A stretch of DNA of 64,000 bases from NCBI RefSeq assembly GCF_001428825.1, contig NZ_LMIT01000010.1, positions 625,803-689,802 of the forward strand, given 5' to 3'. The stretch comes from Nocardioides sp. Root240 (GTDB lineage: Bacteria; Actinomycetota; Actinomycetes; Propionibacteriales; Nocardioidaceae). Numbering within the stretch: the stretch's first letter is position 1; the number at the start of each line of letters is the position of its first letter. The translations under genes and the position numbers were made by a program. Positions 9,344 to 17,912 of the stretch are shown here, piece after piece. Under the pieces are notes generated by a model. The model worked only from the letters and a program-made list of their open reading frames with translations, had not been told where the DNA came from and did no database searches.

Positions 9344-9391
9344 GAAACTCCGTCAGTTTCGTTAACACCATTCACGGTAAACGGTGTAAAC
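9344..9391. promoter_or_regulatory. double palindromic operator between MMPL and TetR genes
   Basis: Two abutting inverted repeats lie in the divergent region. The first, 9344-9360, is GAAACT ccgtc AGTTTC. The second, 9361-9391, is a 31-bp imperfect palindrome whose ends are GTTAACACC and GGTGTAAAC. AT-rich palindromes between a TetR gene and a divergent exporter are the standard TetR arrangement, so both promoters are probably repressed from here. Confidence 0.75.
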
Positions 9392-9445
9392 TTAACCCGT
9401 CAAGTGCTCGGACGTCTCGGGCAGTCGCACTCTCGAAGGAGTTCC

Positions 9446-10207
9446 GTGGGCCCTGTGCGCGCGCCCGCCACCCGACGCGAACGCCAGCGGGAGGCGACGT
9501 ACGACGAGATCGTGACCGTCTCCGCCCAGCTGCTCGCCGAGGGCGCCGACCTGTCCCTGCGCGCCGTCGCGGGACGGATGGGGATGACCGCGCCCGCGCT
9601 GTACCGGTACGTCGCGAACTACCAGCAGCTGGTCGACCTGGTCGCCTTCGAGCTCGACAAGGCGGCCACGGCGGAGTGGGCGGCGGCAGCCGAGAGGTTC
9701 CCCGAGGACGACCCCGCGGCCCGGCTGACCGTCGCCTGCGTGCGCTTCCGCAACTGGGCCCTGACGAAGCCGCGCGAGTTCGCGCTGGTCTTCGCGAACC
9801 CCATCGCCGAGGCCGACACCCAGCGGCGCGAGCTGCTCACCGTGTCCACCTCGGGGCACTACTTCACCGACCTGCTCTGGCAGATCTGGGAGCAGCGCCG
9901 CTTCCCGTTCCCGGCGCTCGACGAGCTGGTGCCGGTGATCCGCGACGCCGTGCTCGACCCGCTGATCCCGGCGAAGGCCGAGCACATCCCGACCGAGGAC
10001 CGCGGGCTGCTGTGGATCTACATGCGCTCGTGGTCGGCGCTCTACGGCGTGGTCACGCTCGAGTCCACCGGCCACTGCGACCCGCGGGTGATCGAGTCGG
10101 GGCAGCTGTTCCGTGCGACGCTGCTGGACTGGCTGGGGCCGCTCGGGCTGGACGAGGACCGGGAGCGGCTCACCGTGATCCTCGACGAGGAGCTCGCGGC
10201 GCGGTAG
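9446..10207 (+). CDS. TetR-family regulator with TetR_C_33-like C-terminus
   Basis: 253 residues from GTG 9446, with AAGGAG 4 nt upstream. The N-terminal helix-turn-helix (YDEIVTVSAQLLAEG, then LSLRAVAGRMGMTAPALYRYV) is clear. The C-terminal ligand domain contains FRNWALTKPREFALVFANP, typical of the actinobacterial TetR group with a WHG-like domain. It is divergent from the MMPL exporter and probably represses both genes through the 9344-9391 palindromes. The inducer is unknown. Confidence 0.9.
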   Translation: MGPVRAPATRRERQREATYDEIVTVSAQLLAEGADLSLRAVAGRMGMTAPALYRYVANYQQLVDLVAFELDKAATAEWAAAAERFPEDDPAARLTVACVRFRNWALTKPREFALVFANPIAEADTQRRELLTVSTSGHYFTDLLWQIWEQRRFPFPALDELVPVIRDAVLDPLIPAKAEHIPTEDRGLLWIYMRSWSALYGVVTLESTGHCDPRVIESGQLFRATLLDWLGPLGLDEDRERLTVILDEELAAR

Positions 10208-10218
10208 TCCGCCGCTGA

Positions 10219-10274
10219 CGTCATAGGCTCCGTGGGCTGGAGCCCACGGAGCCTATGACGCAAGATCCGTCAAG
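10219..10274 (-). repeat. dispersed hairpin repeat A, copy 1
   Basis: Positions 10219-10260 form a near-perfect palindrome with 20-bp arms and a 2-nt centre (CGTCATAGG ... CCTATGACG). A 14-bp flank CAAGATCCGTCAAG follows. The same palindrome plus flank occurs in inverse orientation at 45139-45194. Both copies sit between convergent genes, so they could work as bidirectional terminators. Confidence 0.9.
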
Positions 10275-10280
10275 AGCAGA

Positions 10281-11009
10281 TCAGCTGCCGAGGGTGCCCA
10301 GGTCGACGACCTCGTCGTCCGCAGGCTTCTGGACGTCGAGCGGCTTGTCGAAGTCGCTGAACGTCATCGAGCCCTCCTTGGGGACGTCGATGCGCACGAA
10401 GTAGTGCGGGTCGGTGGCGGCGACGTACGCCGTGCCGGGGTTGCCGTCGTCGGACGTGAACGACACCGAGACCGTGTCGACGCCGTTGACCTTCTCCGTG
10501 CCGGTGACCTTGGAGTTGTCGTCGGTGACGTCGCCGGAGTCCATGTCGGACAGGAGCTTGTCGAGGTCGCAGAGCTCCGCGAAGCCCTCGTCGTCGGTCG
10601 AGTCGGTGGCCCACTTGTCACCGATCATGCCGGTGATCATCGAGGCCTGCTCGCCGGCCTGGCTCTTCCAGAAGGCGTCGTCGGCCTTGAAGTAGGAGGC
10701 GCCGTCGACGGAGATGATGTCCATCGAGCCCTGGCCCTTGATCTCCAGGTGCCCCTCGCAGTCACCCTTGCTGACGGTGACGTCCATCAGGATCGTCCGG
10801 CCGTCGTCGTCGACGTTGCCCGACAGGTGCACCGCCTCGAGGCCCTTCATGGCCTTGTCGACGTCGTCGGCGATGGTGTCGATCGAGCTGTCCGAGTACG
10901 ACTTCGCGTCGTCCTTGCTGGAGTCCGAGGCCTTCTTGTCGTCGTCGCCGCAGGCGCTGAGGCCGAGGGCGAGGACGGGAACGGCGAGGATCGAGAGTGC
11001 TGAGCGCAT
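10281..11009 (-). CDS. secreted lipoprotein, LppX/LprG-like fold suspected
   Basis: 242 residues. The signal sequence ends in the lipobox LGLSAC with acylated Cys20, followed by GDDDKK and a Ser/Asp/Lys linker. The mature part has repeated beta-type motifs (VHLSGNVDDDGRTILMDVTVSKG, then GHLEIKG, then ASYFKADDAFW). These resemble the LppX/LprAFG superfamily that binds acylated lipids in the actinobacterial cell wall. I did not recognise a specific orthologue. An ATG 30 nt upstream (11039) is possible but would disrupt the signal peptide. It shares its strand with the sirtuin gene upstream and ends at repeat A. Confidence 0.8.
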   Translation of the reverse strand: MRSALSILAVPVLALGLSACGDDDKKASDSSKDDAKSYSDSSIDTIADDVDKAMKGLEAVHLSGNVDDDGRTILMDVTVSKGDCEGHLEIKGQGSMDIISVDGASYFKADDAFWKSQAGEQASMITGMIGDKWATDSTDDEGFAELCDLDKLLSDMDSGDVTDDNSKVTGTEKVNGVDTVSVSFTSDDGNPGTAYVAATDPHYFVRIDVPKEGSMTFSDFDKPLDVQKPADDEVVDLGTLGS

Positions 11010-11044
11010 GACGGAACCGTACAAGGACCGGGCCGTCATCCGCC

Positions 11045-11737
11045 TCAGGTCCAGAGGACCTCGCGGGCCCAGACCGGCACCAGGTCGCCCGCGCGGCCGT
11101 GCCGCGCCTCGTGGAAGAAGTGGGTGCCCTCGCTCGGCTCGAGGTTGAGCTCGAGGGTACGGGCGCCGTGCCGGCGGGCGTGCTGGACGAAGCCCGCGGC
11201 GGGGTAGACCGCGCCCGACGTACCGATGGAGACGAAGTGGCTCGCCTCGGTCAGGGCGTCGGTGATCCGGTCCATCTCGTAGGGCACCTCGCCGAACCAC
11301 ACCACGTCGGGCCGCAGGTCGGGCTCGCCGCATCCCGGGCAGGCCGGCTCGTCGAGCAGCGTGCCCTCCCACGGCGAGGCGATCCCGCACGAGCGGCACA
11401 GCGCCTTCAACAGCTCCCCGTGCATGTGCACGACCCGTTGCGATCCGGCGCGTTCGTGGAGGTCGTCGATGTTCTGGGTGACGACGAGGAGGGCGTCGCC
11501 GAGCGTCTCCTCGAGCTCGGCCAGCGCCCGGTGGGCCGGGTTCGGCTCGACGCCGCGCAGCGCGGCCCGGCGCTCGTCGTAGAAGCGCTGGACCGTCGCC
11601 CGGTCGCGCTCGAAGCCCTCGGGCGTCGCGACGTCCTCGACCCGGTGGCCCTCCCAGAGGCCGTCGGCGTCGCGGAAGGTCGGCACCCCGCTCTCGGCGG
11701 AGATGCCGGCACCGGTCAGGACGACGATCTGGGGCAC
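11045..11737 (-). CDS. cobB: NAD-dependent protein deacylase, sirtuin class III
   Basis: 230 residues. Rossmann NAD site GAGISAESGVPTFRDADGLW (residues 9-28), QNIDD at 88-92, catalytic His106 in VVHMHGEL, and a four-Cys zinc module (CRSC ... CPGC). Y53 and R56 in FYDERRAAL match the Y-x-x-R pair that in E. coli CobB and SIRT5 reads the carboxylate of succinyl- or malonyl-lysine. Desuccinylase/demalonylase activity is therefore predicted in addition to deacetylation. The start is GTG 11737; TAGCCT lies exactly 6 nt before it, which fits a leaderless mRNA. Confidence 0.93.
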   Translation of the reverse strand: MPQIVVLTGAGISAESGVPTFRDADGLWEGHRVEDVATPEGFERDRATVQRFYDERRAALRGVEPNPAHRALAELEETLGDALLVVTQNIDDLHERAGSQRVVHMHGELLKALCRSCGIASPWEGTLLDEPACPGCGEPDLRPDVVWFGEVPYEMDRITDALTEASHFVSIGTSGAVYPAAGFVQHARRHGARTLELNLEPSEGTHFFHEARHGRAGDLVPVWAREVLWT

Positions 11738-11908
11738 GACCGGAGGCTACCCGCCGGACGGGTGACGGGGGTCACGGGTCCACCACGGACCGGGGCCCAC
11801 TCGGCCCGCGCGCGTCCGCGCATGGGGTGGGCGGGGGTAGTGTCGACAGGACTGCAATCGGTGGGACCCACCCACGATCCACGATGCAGCTCCCCGAGGC
11901 GGTGGCCG

Positions 11909-12952
11909 ATGGCCACTCGAACAGCTCCCTTCCTCCCCGCGCCCGGCCCGGAGGCACCGCAGCCGCCGACCGGCGCCTACGCAGAGCTGGTCCGGGAGGT
12001 CCGTGAGCGGGGCCTGCTGCGTCGGCGCCCCGGACCGTACGCCGCTCAGGCCGTCGTGCTGGTCACGGCACTCGCGGCCGTCGTCACGACGATGCTGCTC
12101 CGGCCCGACGCCTGGTGGCTGGTGGCGCTCGCGCCCGCCATGGCGGTGATCACCACCCAGACCAGCTTCCTCGGCCATGACATCGGGCATCGCCAGGTGG
12201 CCCGCAGCGCCGTACGCAGCCGGGCCCTGGGCCTGCTGGCCGGCAACCTCCTCAGCGGCCTGAGCTACAGCTGGTGGGTGGGTAAGCACAACGCCCACCA
12301 CGCCCACCCCAACGACCTGGCGCGCGATCCCGACGTGGCCGTCGGAGCGCTCGTGTGGGATGCCGACCAGGCACGCAGCCGCCGTGGGGCGGCCGCGTGG
12401 TGGACCCGGCACCAGGCCGCCCTGTTCGTTCCCCTCCTGACGCTCGAAGCGGTCAACCTGCACGTGTCCAGCGTCCGCGCGCTACTGCGCCCGGGCGCAC
12501 GATGGCGCCTCGCGGAGCTGACCCTGCTGGCGACCCATCTCCTCGGCTACGCGCTGCTGCTGGTCACGACGTTGACCTGGGGCCAGGCCCTGGTGTTCCT
12601 GGCGCTCCACAAGGGCCTGCAGGGCCTGTACCTCGGCGCGTCCTTCGCGCCGGGGCACAAGGGGATGCCGGTCCTCGTCGCCGACCAGGCCCGGGACCCG
12701 TTGCTGCGTCAGGTCCTCACCTCCCGGGACGTCCGCGGCGGGTGGTGGACCGACGCGGTCCTGGGCGGCCTGAACTACCAGATCGAGCACCACCTGTTCC
12801 CCAGCATGCCGAGGGCGAACCTGCGCCACGCCCAGCCGGTGGTCCGCGACTTCTGCGCGAGGAACCACATTCCCTACGCCGAGTGCTCGGCGTACGCGTC
12901 CTACTCCGCGGGCCTCAGGCACCTGCGGCGCGTGGGGTCCGCCAGCACCTGA
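11909..12952 (+). CDS. membrane fatty acid desaturase
   Basis: 347 residues from ATG 11909. The three His boxes of di-iron membrane desaturases are present: HDIGH (90-94), HNAHHAH (127-133) and QIEHH (about 291-295). Four or more hydrophobic segments lie between them. The last box with Q at the first position resembles front-end/acyl-lipid desaturases such as mycobacterial DesA3 rather than acyl-ACP desaturases. It introduces a double bond into membrane acyl chains. No redox partner gene is adjacent. The long upstream extension of the frame is antisense to the sirtuin and is not coding. Confidence 0.92.
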   Translation: MATRTAPFLPAPGPEAPQPPTGAYAELVREVRERGLLRRRPGPYAAQAVVLVTALAAVVTTMLLRPDAWWLVALAPAMAVITTQTSFLGHDIGHRQVARSAVRSRALGLLAGNLLSGLSYSWWVGKHNAHHAHPNDLARDPDVAVGALVWDADQARSRRGAAAWWTRHQAALFVPLLTLEAVNLHVSSVRALLRPGARWRLAELTLLATHLLGYALLLVTTLTWGQALVFLALHKGLQGLYLGASFAPGHKGMPVLVADQARDPLLRQVLTSRDVRGGWWTDAVLGGLNYQIEHHLFPSMPRANLRHAQPVVRDFCARNHIPYAECSAYASYSAGLRHLRRVGSAST

Positions 12953-13042
12953 GGTGGATCAGGGCCAGGGGAGTAGCGTGGAGGACGACCACGCTGCTAC
13001 GCGGGCCCGTCCGGCACGCAGGACAGCACGGAAGGGGACGTC

Positions 13043-13606
13043 ATGACGACGTCGACCACCACCGTCACCCGCCAGCCCGCTCAGCGCGCCCCGCTGCGCC
13101 TGGCCGCCCACCACGGATCGCGACTGCATCCGCTCGACGGCGCCTGGTGGCCGCAGTCGCGTGACCTCCAGGTCGAGTGCGCAGACCTCGTCGACCACTT
13201 CCCCGACGGGATCGGCCGGATCGCCCGGCTCCTGTTCTCCCCGCCGGACTGGGACCTGCCGTGGAGCGCGGACGGGACCGGGACCTACCCGCGGAAGGTC
13301 AGCGTCGGCCGGGGTCCGGTCAAGGTCGGCTGGTTCCCGCACGACGACACCCATGTCATGGTCCTCGTCCTCTCGACCGGCGAGCGACTCCACGTCCTCG
13401 TCGTCCCCAGCGCGACCGACCAGCGCGCGGCACTCGCCCTGATGGAGCGCGCCGCCGACGAGCGCAACACGCAGGACGCGACGGCGCTGCTGGCGCTGAT
13501 CACCACGCCCGCCCATCCGTGGACGGAGCGGGACCAGCGCGGTCTGCTGCTCGACTACAGCGTCTGGGACGACGAGGGCGGTTCCATCCCCCGGTCAGCG
13601 GAGTGA
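13043..13606 (+). CDS. DUF5994 family protein
   Basis: 187 residues of unknown function. The N-terminal half matches what I know of DUF5994: LRLAAHHGSRLHPLDGAWWPQSRDL, then a VDHFPDGIGRIARLLFSPPDWD stretch. No catalytic motif, signal peptide or membrane segment is seen. GGAAGGGG precedes the ATG. These proteins are common in actinobacteria as short stand-alone genes. The last third is hydrophilic and ends in a Trp/Asp-rich segment. Confidence 0.75.
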   Translation: MTTSTTTVTRQPAQRAPLRLAAHHGSRLHPLDGAWWPQSRDLQVECADLVDHFPDGIGRIARLLFSPPDWDLPWSADGTGTYPRKVSVGRGPVKVGWFPHDDTHVMVLVLSTGERLHVLVVPSATDQRAALALMERAADERNTQDATALLALITTPAHPWTERDQRGLLLDYSVWDDEGGSIPRSAE

Positions 13607-13671
13607 CGGACCGCCCGGCCTTCCGGGCGATCCGCGTGCACCGAATCGGTGGAGGTGTCCGGGGAAGGGAC

Positions 13672-14155
13672 GGCCCCACGTCGTGGGACGCGATCAACCC
13701 CGCGGTGATCCCCTGGCGCACCGCCGCGGCCCTGTCGCTGCGCGCGCTCCGTCGCCACGACGAAACCGTCCCGCTCGTCGACGAGGAGTTCCGCCTCGCC
13801 CGCAGGTACGGCGCCCCGCGGCCCATCGGCATCACACTGCGGGCCGCTGCCGCGACCACACCCGCCGACGCCGTACCGATCCTCGAGGAGGCGGTCGCCG
13901 TCCTCGAGGACTCGCCCTCCCAGTTGGGCGGGCCGGCGTGCTCGCCGTCCACTCCGGCTCCAACCGCCTCGCCGCCCAGGCGCACGGCGAGCTCCTCGCC
14001 GCCGGTGTCCGCCCAGGCCGCGTCGCGGTCACGGGCGGGCCATCGCCGAGCAGCTGTTCATCAGCGAGAAGACGGTCGAGGGCCACCTCGGCAAGGTCTA
14101 CGACAAGCTCGGCGTGCGCTCGCGCGGACAGCTGCCCACGCTGATCCCGGCCTGA
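13672..14155 (+). pseudogene. decayed LuxR/LAL regulator fragment
   Basis: Three frames are needed to follow the relic. One encodes a TPR-like part (WDAINPAVIPWRTAAALSL ... PILEEAVAVLEDS). A second, from about 13922, encodes NRLAAQAHGELLAAGVRPGR. A third, from about 14036, encodes the end of a LuxR helix-turn-helix (IAEQLFISEKTVEGHLGKVY, then DKLGVRSRGQL) and stops at 14153-14155. Segments that normally join these pieces, including the first HTH helix, are missing. The large N-terminal ATPase part is also absent, so this is a remnant with deletions and frameshifts. Confidence 0.8.
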
Positions 14156-14338
14156 CGCGCGGCTCCCGGCGGCACTCCGGTCAGTCCGGGGGCTCCGGGT
14201 ACGACGCCTCGCCACCGCTCAGGAACGGCGCGGCGGCCGACGTACCGACCCCACCGGCGCACGCCATCGACGACTCGAGGTGCTCGAGGATGCGCTGCGC
14301 CTCGTGGAAGGTGCACGGCTGACGCACCTGCTGGGCGA

Positions 14339-14530
14339 TCACAGCCGGACCAGCAGGCGGGCCGCCCGGGGCCGGAGGCCCATCGTGCGACGACGGGCCC
14401 GCTCGGTGTCGACCGGCCGCTGCCGGAAGGCGGTGAGCTCCTCGTCGGTCGGGGCGTGCCCCATGAGCCGGATGAAGTGGTGGACTGCGGCTCGATCCTC
14501 TTCGCGCGCCTTCTCGACGACCTGCGACAT
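14339..14530 (-). CDS. small conserved-looking cytoplasmic protein
   Basis: 63 residues, ATG at 14530 with GAGGAG 6 nt upstream. Sequence features: an acidic/basic N-terminal helix (VEKAREEDRAAVHHFIRLMG), HAPTDEELTAFRQRP, and an Arg-rich tail. I recognise no named family. The clean ribosome site, codon use and amphipathic helices argue that it is real. It lies alone between the LuxR relic and the small membrane protein gene. Confidence 0.55.
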   Translation of the reverse strand: MSQVVEKAREEDRAAVHHFIRLMGHAPTDEELTAFRQRPVDTERARRRTMGLRPRAARLLVRL

Positions 14531-14728
14531 GACGACTCTCCTCGGGTCGGTGCGCCGCGAGCGGCGCGATCGAACAAGCCCGCCGCTTCCTGGCGAGGCT
14601 CGTGCCCGGTACCCCTGGCCCGTCCGGTCATACCGCCTCCCTCGGAACCGTCACCTGAGAATGACCGATCGCCCCGGGGGTACCACCGGCGTGCCGGCAG
14701 GCCGCCGGCGACAAAGGGGGAAGACGCC

Positions 14729-14842
14729 ATGACCGTGCAGGACCACCATCCCGGCCCCAGCGATGCCGACGAGACGGCAGGACTGGCCCTCGTCCTCGTC
14801 GTGCTCGCCATCGCAGCCGCACTCGTCCTGGTCCTGACCTGA
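14729..14842 (+). CDS. 37-residue single-pass membrane peptide
   Basis: ATG 14729 preceded by AAAGGGGGAAG. The product has a hydrophilic N-terminus (MTVQDHHPGPSDADET) and one membrane helix (AGLALVLVVLAIAAALVLVL) that runs to the C-terminus. It resembles the many unannotated actinobacterial membrane micropeptides. Function unknown. It converges on the tuf gene with a hairpin terminator between. Confidence 0.55.
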   Translation: MTVQDHHPGPSDADETAGLALVLVVLAIAAALVLVLT

Positions 14843-14894
14843 CCGACACCACGAGCTGGGGGCACGTACTGGGCACACGCTGCTCAGCGCGGCA

Positions 14895-14932
14895 CTGCGC
14901 CCGGTCCGCGATCTCTCGCCGACCGGGCGCAG
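14895..14932 (-). terminator. hairpin terminator after tuf
   Basis: A perfect 12-bp stem (CTGCGCCCGGTC / GACCGGGCGCAG) with a 14-nt loop lies 8 nt beyond the tuf stop codon. There is no clear U-tract, as is usual in such GC-rich genomes. Confidence 0.7.
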
Positions 14933-14940
14933 TGGTCCTT

Positions 14941-16128
14941 TCAGTCGAGCAGGCCCGTCACGGTGCCGGCGGCGACGGTACGACCGCCCTCACGGACGGC
15001 GAACCCCAGGCCGGCCTCCATCGCGACCGCCTTGCCGAGCTCGACGGTCACCTCGACCGTGTCGCCCGGCAGCACCAGCTCGACGTCCCCCAGGTCGATG
15101 CCTCCGGACACGTCGGTGGTCCGGAAGTAGAACTGCGGGCGGTAGTCGGCGGCGAACGGCGTGTGCCGCCCGCCCTCCGCGGTGCTGAGCGCGTGGAGGT
15201 TGGCCGTGAACCGCGCGTGCGGCCGCACCGAGCCCGGTACGACGAGGACCTGGCCCCGTCGTACGTCCTCCCGGCGGATGCCGCGCAGCAGCACCGCCGC
15301 GTTGTCACCGGCGCGGACCTCGTCCAGCGTCTTGCCGAACGTCTCCAGGCCGGTCGCCACGCTGGCCACCGTGGGCCCGAGCCCGACCACCTCGACGGCG
15401 TCGCCGACGCGGAGCGAACCCCGCTCGACGGCACCGGTCACGACAGTGCCGCGACCGCTGATGGTGAGCACGTTCTCGATGGGCATCAGGAACGGCTCGC
15501 CCAGCTCGCGCTCGGGCACCGGCACGTAGTCGTCGACGGCCTGCAAGAGGTCGGCGATCGACTGCGTCCAGCGCGGGTCGCCCTCGAGCGCCTTCAGCGC
15601 GGACACCCGCACCACCGGCAGCTCATCCCCGGGGAAGCCGTACTCCCCGAGCAGGTCACGGACCTCGAGCTCCACGAGGTCGAGCAGCTCGTCGTCCTCG
15701 ACCGCGTCGGACTTGTTGATCGCCACCACGAGGTACGGCACGCCGACCCGCTGGGCGAGGAGCACGTGCTCCCGCGTCTGCGGCATGGCGCCGTCCTGCG
15801 CCGACACGACCAGGATCGCGGCGTCTACCTGGGCGGCGCCGGTGATCATGTTCTTCACGTAGTCGGCGTGGCCGGGCATGTCGACGTGCGCGTAGTGACG
15901 CGTCGCCGTCTCGTACTCGACGTGCGCGATGTTGATGGTGATCCCGCGCTGGACCTCCTCCGGCGCCCGGTCGATCCCGTCGAAGGCGACGAAGGTGTTC
16001 TGGGTCGGGTCGGCGTCCGCGAGCACCTTGGTGATCGCAGCCGTCAGCGTGGTCTTGCCGTGGTCGACGTGACCCATCGTCCCGATGTTGAGGTGCGGCT
16101 TGGTCCGCACGAACTGGCTCTTGGCCAT
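14941..16128 (-). CDS. tuf: elongation factor Tu, diverged solitary paralogue
   Basis: 395 residues. GTPase motifs: GHVDHGKT (19-26), RGITIN (61-66), DMPGH (83-87, normally DCPGH) and NKSD (138-141). All three EF-Tu domains are complete. It stands alone, outside the usual rpsL-rpsG-fusA-tuf cluster, and carries many changes from housekeeping EF-Tu ([18 protein letters not shown]-terminal TGLLD). Arg127 aligns with E. coli Gln124, a residue of the kirromycin pocket where replacements give elfamycin resistance. The other pocket residues (Y160, G316, A375 in E. coli numbering) are unchanged. It is comparable to the stand-alone tuf3 of streptomycetes. A small ORF and a stem-loop lie in its leader. 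Confidence 0.93.
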   Translation of the reverse strand: MAKSQFVRTKPHLNIGTMGHVDHGKTTLTAAITKVLADADPTQNTFVAFDGIDRAPEEVQRGITINIAHVEYETATRHYAHVDMPGHADYVKNMITGAAQVDAAILVVSAQDGAMPQTREHVLLAQRVGVPYLVVAINKSDAVEDDELLDLVELEVRDLLGEYGFPGDELPVVRVSALKALEGDPRWTQSIADLLQAVDDYVPVPERELGEPFLMPIENVLTISGRGTVVTGAVERGSLRVGDAVEVVGLGPTVASVATGLETFGKTLDEVRAGDNAAVLLRGIRREDVRRGQVLVVPGSVRPHARFTANLHALSTAEGGRHTPFAADYRPQFYFRTTDVSGGIDLGDVELVLPGDTVEVTVELGKAVAMEAGLGFAVREGGRTVAAGTVTGLLD

Positions 16129-16216
16129 GGGTGTTGCTTCCTGTGAGTGAGTCGTTGGCGTACGACGGTGCGCGGCGGCATGCCAGCGCCGCCCGCCCGG
16201 GACCGGAGAGAGGGAC

Positions 16217-16256
16217 GACCCTCCTCCTTCGGTCCCGCTGGGGCGGGAGGAGGGTC
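16217..16256 (-). promoter_or_regulatory. stem-loop in tuf leader (attenuator or upstream-gene terminator)
   Basis: An 11-bp perfect stem (GACCCTCCTCC / GGAGGAGGGTC) has an inner short stem (CCCGC/GCGGG) in its 18-nt loop. It lies about 90 nt upstream of the tuf start. Its 5' arm on the minus strand overlaps the stop codon of the small leader ORF. It could be an attenuator controlled by ribosome progress, or simply the terminator of the gene ending at 16428. Confidence 0.6.
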
Positions 16257-16353
16257 AGCGTCGCGCGCCGGCCAGCACGACGTTCGCCGCGTCGGCGCAC
16301 GGCGCTGCGATCGACAGGACTGCTGTCGGGAGCGAGGTGCGGGCGGCGAACAT
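16255..16353 (-). CDS. possible 32-residue leader peptide of tuf
   Basis: ATG 16353 lies 7 nt after a TACCGT hexamer, the same leaderless promoter geometry used by other genes here. The peptide begins MFAARTSLPTAVLS and ends in VVLAGARR. Its TGA stop falls in the first bases of the 16217-16256 stem. The arrangement resembles leader ORF plus terminator attenuators such as that of whiB7, which respond to ribosome-stalling drugs. Coding cannot be proved from length alone. Confidence 0.4.
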   Translation of the reverse strand: MFAARTSLPTAVLSIAAPCADAANVVLAGARR

Positions 16354-16427
16354 GGTGATCACGGTAGGGGTCGAACGCCGGGTGGGGCCACCGGATTCCC
16401 GGGGCGTCCGGTCGCGGGCGGTTCGCG

Positions 16428-17912
16428 CTAACGCTGGAGAAGCACCCCGGGGCTGAAGATCGCTGGGCCGAGGCCGAACCGCGACGCCAGGGCGACACAC
16501 GGGTGGCACGGATCGCCGGCGCTGCCCTCTGGCAGGTAGCCCGCCCCCAGCGAGAGCGCGATGCCGCCCGGGCCGATCCGGCCCTGCAGGTTGATCGGCC
16601 GCGGCCCCAGCTCACCCCGCTCGTCGAGCGATGTGATCAGCTGGTTCAGGACGCCCGTCGTCGCACAGGCCGAGTTGTCCCACTGGCTCCACACGCCACC
16701 GCGCAGTGCCGATTCCAGCCAGTCGTCGTACCACTCGGAGAAGGTGGGTGCGACCTGCGTGAAGGTCTCGTCCGCTCCCGCCGCGTCGACCCACACCTCC
16801 CCGCGATGGTCCGGGTCGAGGCGCAGGATCCAGGTGACCCCGCACCCGGCATGGGCAAGGGGTATCACCCCGTCACCGACGACCGCCGGCCGGATCAGGC
16901 CGTAGCCCGGCCCCGCGCCGCTGCCGGCGACGTCCACCAAGAAGGCCCTGTAGTCCGGTGGCAGCTGACCTGCGGCCGCCTCCAGCGCACGGACCTCGGC
17001 AACGTCCAGCGGCCGCCCGAGCGCACCACGATGTGCCGACCACCCCTGCCAACCGTCGGCCCGCCAGGGCTCGGCCGTCGCGGGTTCGAAGCCGTCGAGG
17101 GTGCGCTGCAGGCTGTCGCGCCGGAACGGGACCGACCGGGCCACGCGACCTCCCTGCGGCACCAGCACGGCGAGCTCGCGCATGAGGGTCGCCGTCCCCT
17201 CAGCCCCCACGTGAGGGCCGGCGAACGCATCGAGGTTGCTCGCCACCCACTCTCGTCCGTTGACCTTCACCTCGACGGTTCGATGGTCCGAGAGCTCCAT
17301 GACGAAGGCGCTCAGCACGGTGGCGGTGGCCGTCGAAACGAGCGGCAGCGTGCCCGAATCGAGGACTTTGCGCGTGAGCCAGCGGTCGTCACCGACCAGC
17401 GCCTCCCGCGTCCGACGGATGACGTCGCCCGGCTCCCCGATGCCGGGCGTACCCATCAACCGGTTGAGGGCGGCCACGTGCGCCCGGAAGGGCCGGCCGT
17501 CGAGCGCGACGTCGAAGGTGTCGACGTCGGGCTCCGGTTCGTCGGCCAGCGCCGATCTCAGCACAGGCCCGAATGAGCACGACCAGGCGCAACCGCCCTC
17601 GACGATCGCCTCGAGGTCGGACGTGCCGTACCCGCTGCTGGAGGCGAAGATCGGCGCCGTCCCGAGTGCGCCGCCCGAGATGTTGAAGAACAGGGAGGCA
17701 GCCACCTGCCCGTTCGTCGGGACGAGCTGGTCGACCCGGCAGTCGATGATGACCCCACCGAGCCCGATCGCCGCCGCGCTGCCGCTGACCTCGGCACCCT
17801 CGAAGTGCCGTGCGATCGTCTGGGCCAGCACGACGTCCGGGTTGTCGGGACCGGCCGCCCCAACGGACTCGCTCGTGGACCGGGCCTGCTCGCGTCGGCG
17901 TCGTCCGAACAT
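16428..17912 (-). CDS. two-domain SUKH protein with DUF6348-like N-terminus
   Basis: 494 residues, no signal peptide. An N-terminal region of about 230 residues contains GSAAAIGLGGVIIDCRVDQ and resembles, in my judgement, DUF6348. Residues about 295-420 form a SMI1/KNR4 (SUKH) domain: DVAEVRALEAAAGQLPPDY, RAFLVDVAGSG, then DPDHRGEVWVD and FSEWYDDWLESAL. A short C-terminal region follows. SUKH domains are the commonest immunity fold against polymorphic toxins. With the two downstream-strand neighbours at 18076 and 18724 it forms a leftward cluster of immunity-type genes outside the mobile element. No adjacent toxin is seen. Confidence 0.75.
   Translation of the reverse strand: MFGRRRREQARSTSESVGAAGPDNPDVVLAQTIARHFEGAEVSGSAAAIGLGGVIIDCRVDQLVPTNGQVAASLFFNISGGALGTAPIFASSSGYGTSDLEAIVEGGCAWSCSFGPVLRSALADEPEPDVDTFDVALDGRPFRAHVAALNRLMGTPGIGEPGDVIRRTREALVGDDRWLTRKVLDSGTLPLVSTATATVLSAFVMELSDHRTVEVKVNGREWVASNLDAFAGPHVGAEGTATLMRELAVLVPQGGRVARSVPFRRDSLQRTLDGFEPATAEPWRADGWQGWSAHRGALGRPLDVAEVRALEAAAGQLPPDYRAFLVDVAGSGAGPGYGLIRPAVVGDGVIPLAHAGCGVTWILRLDPDHRGEVWVDAAGADETFTQVAPTFSEWYDDWLESALRGGVWSQWDNSACATTGVLNQLITSLDERGELGPRPINLQGRIGPGGIALSLGAGYLPEGSAGDPCHPCVALASRFGLGPAIFSPGVLLQR

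Noticed and set aside
7138..9345. 735-codon open frame on the plus strand
   Set aside because: Antisense to the first MMPL gene.
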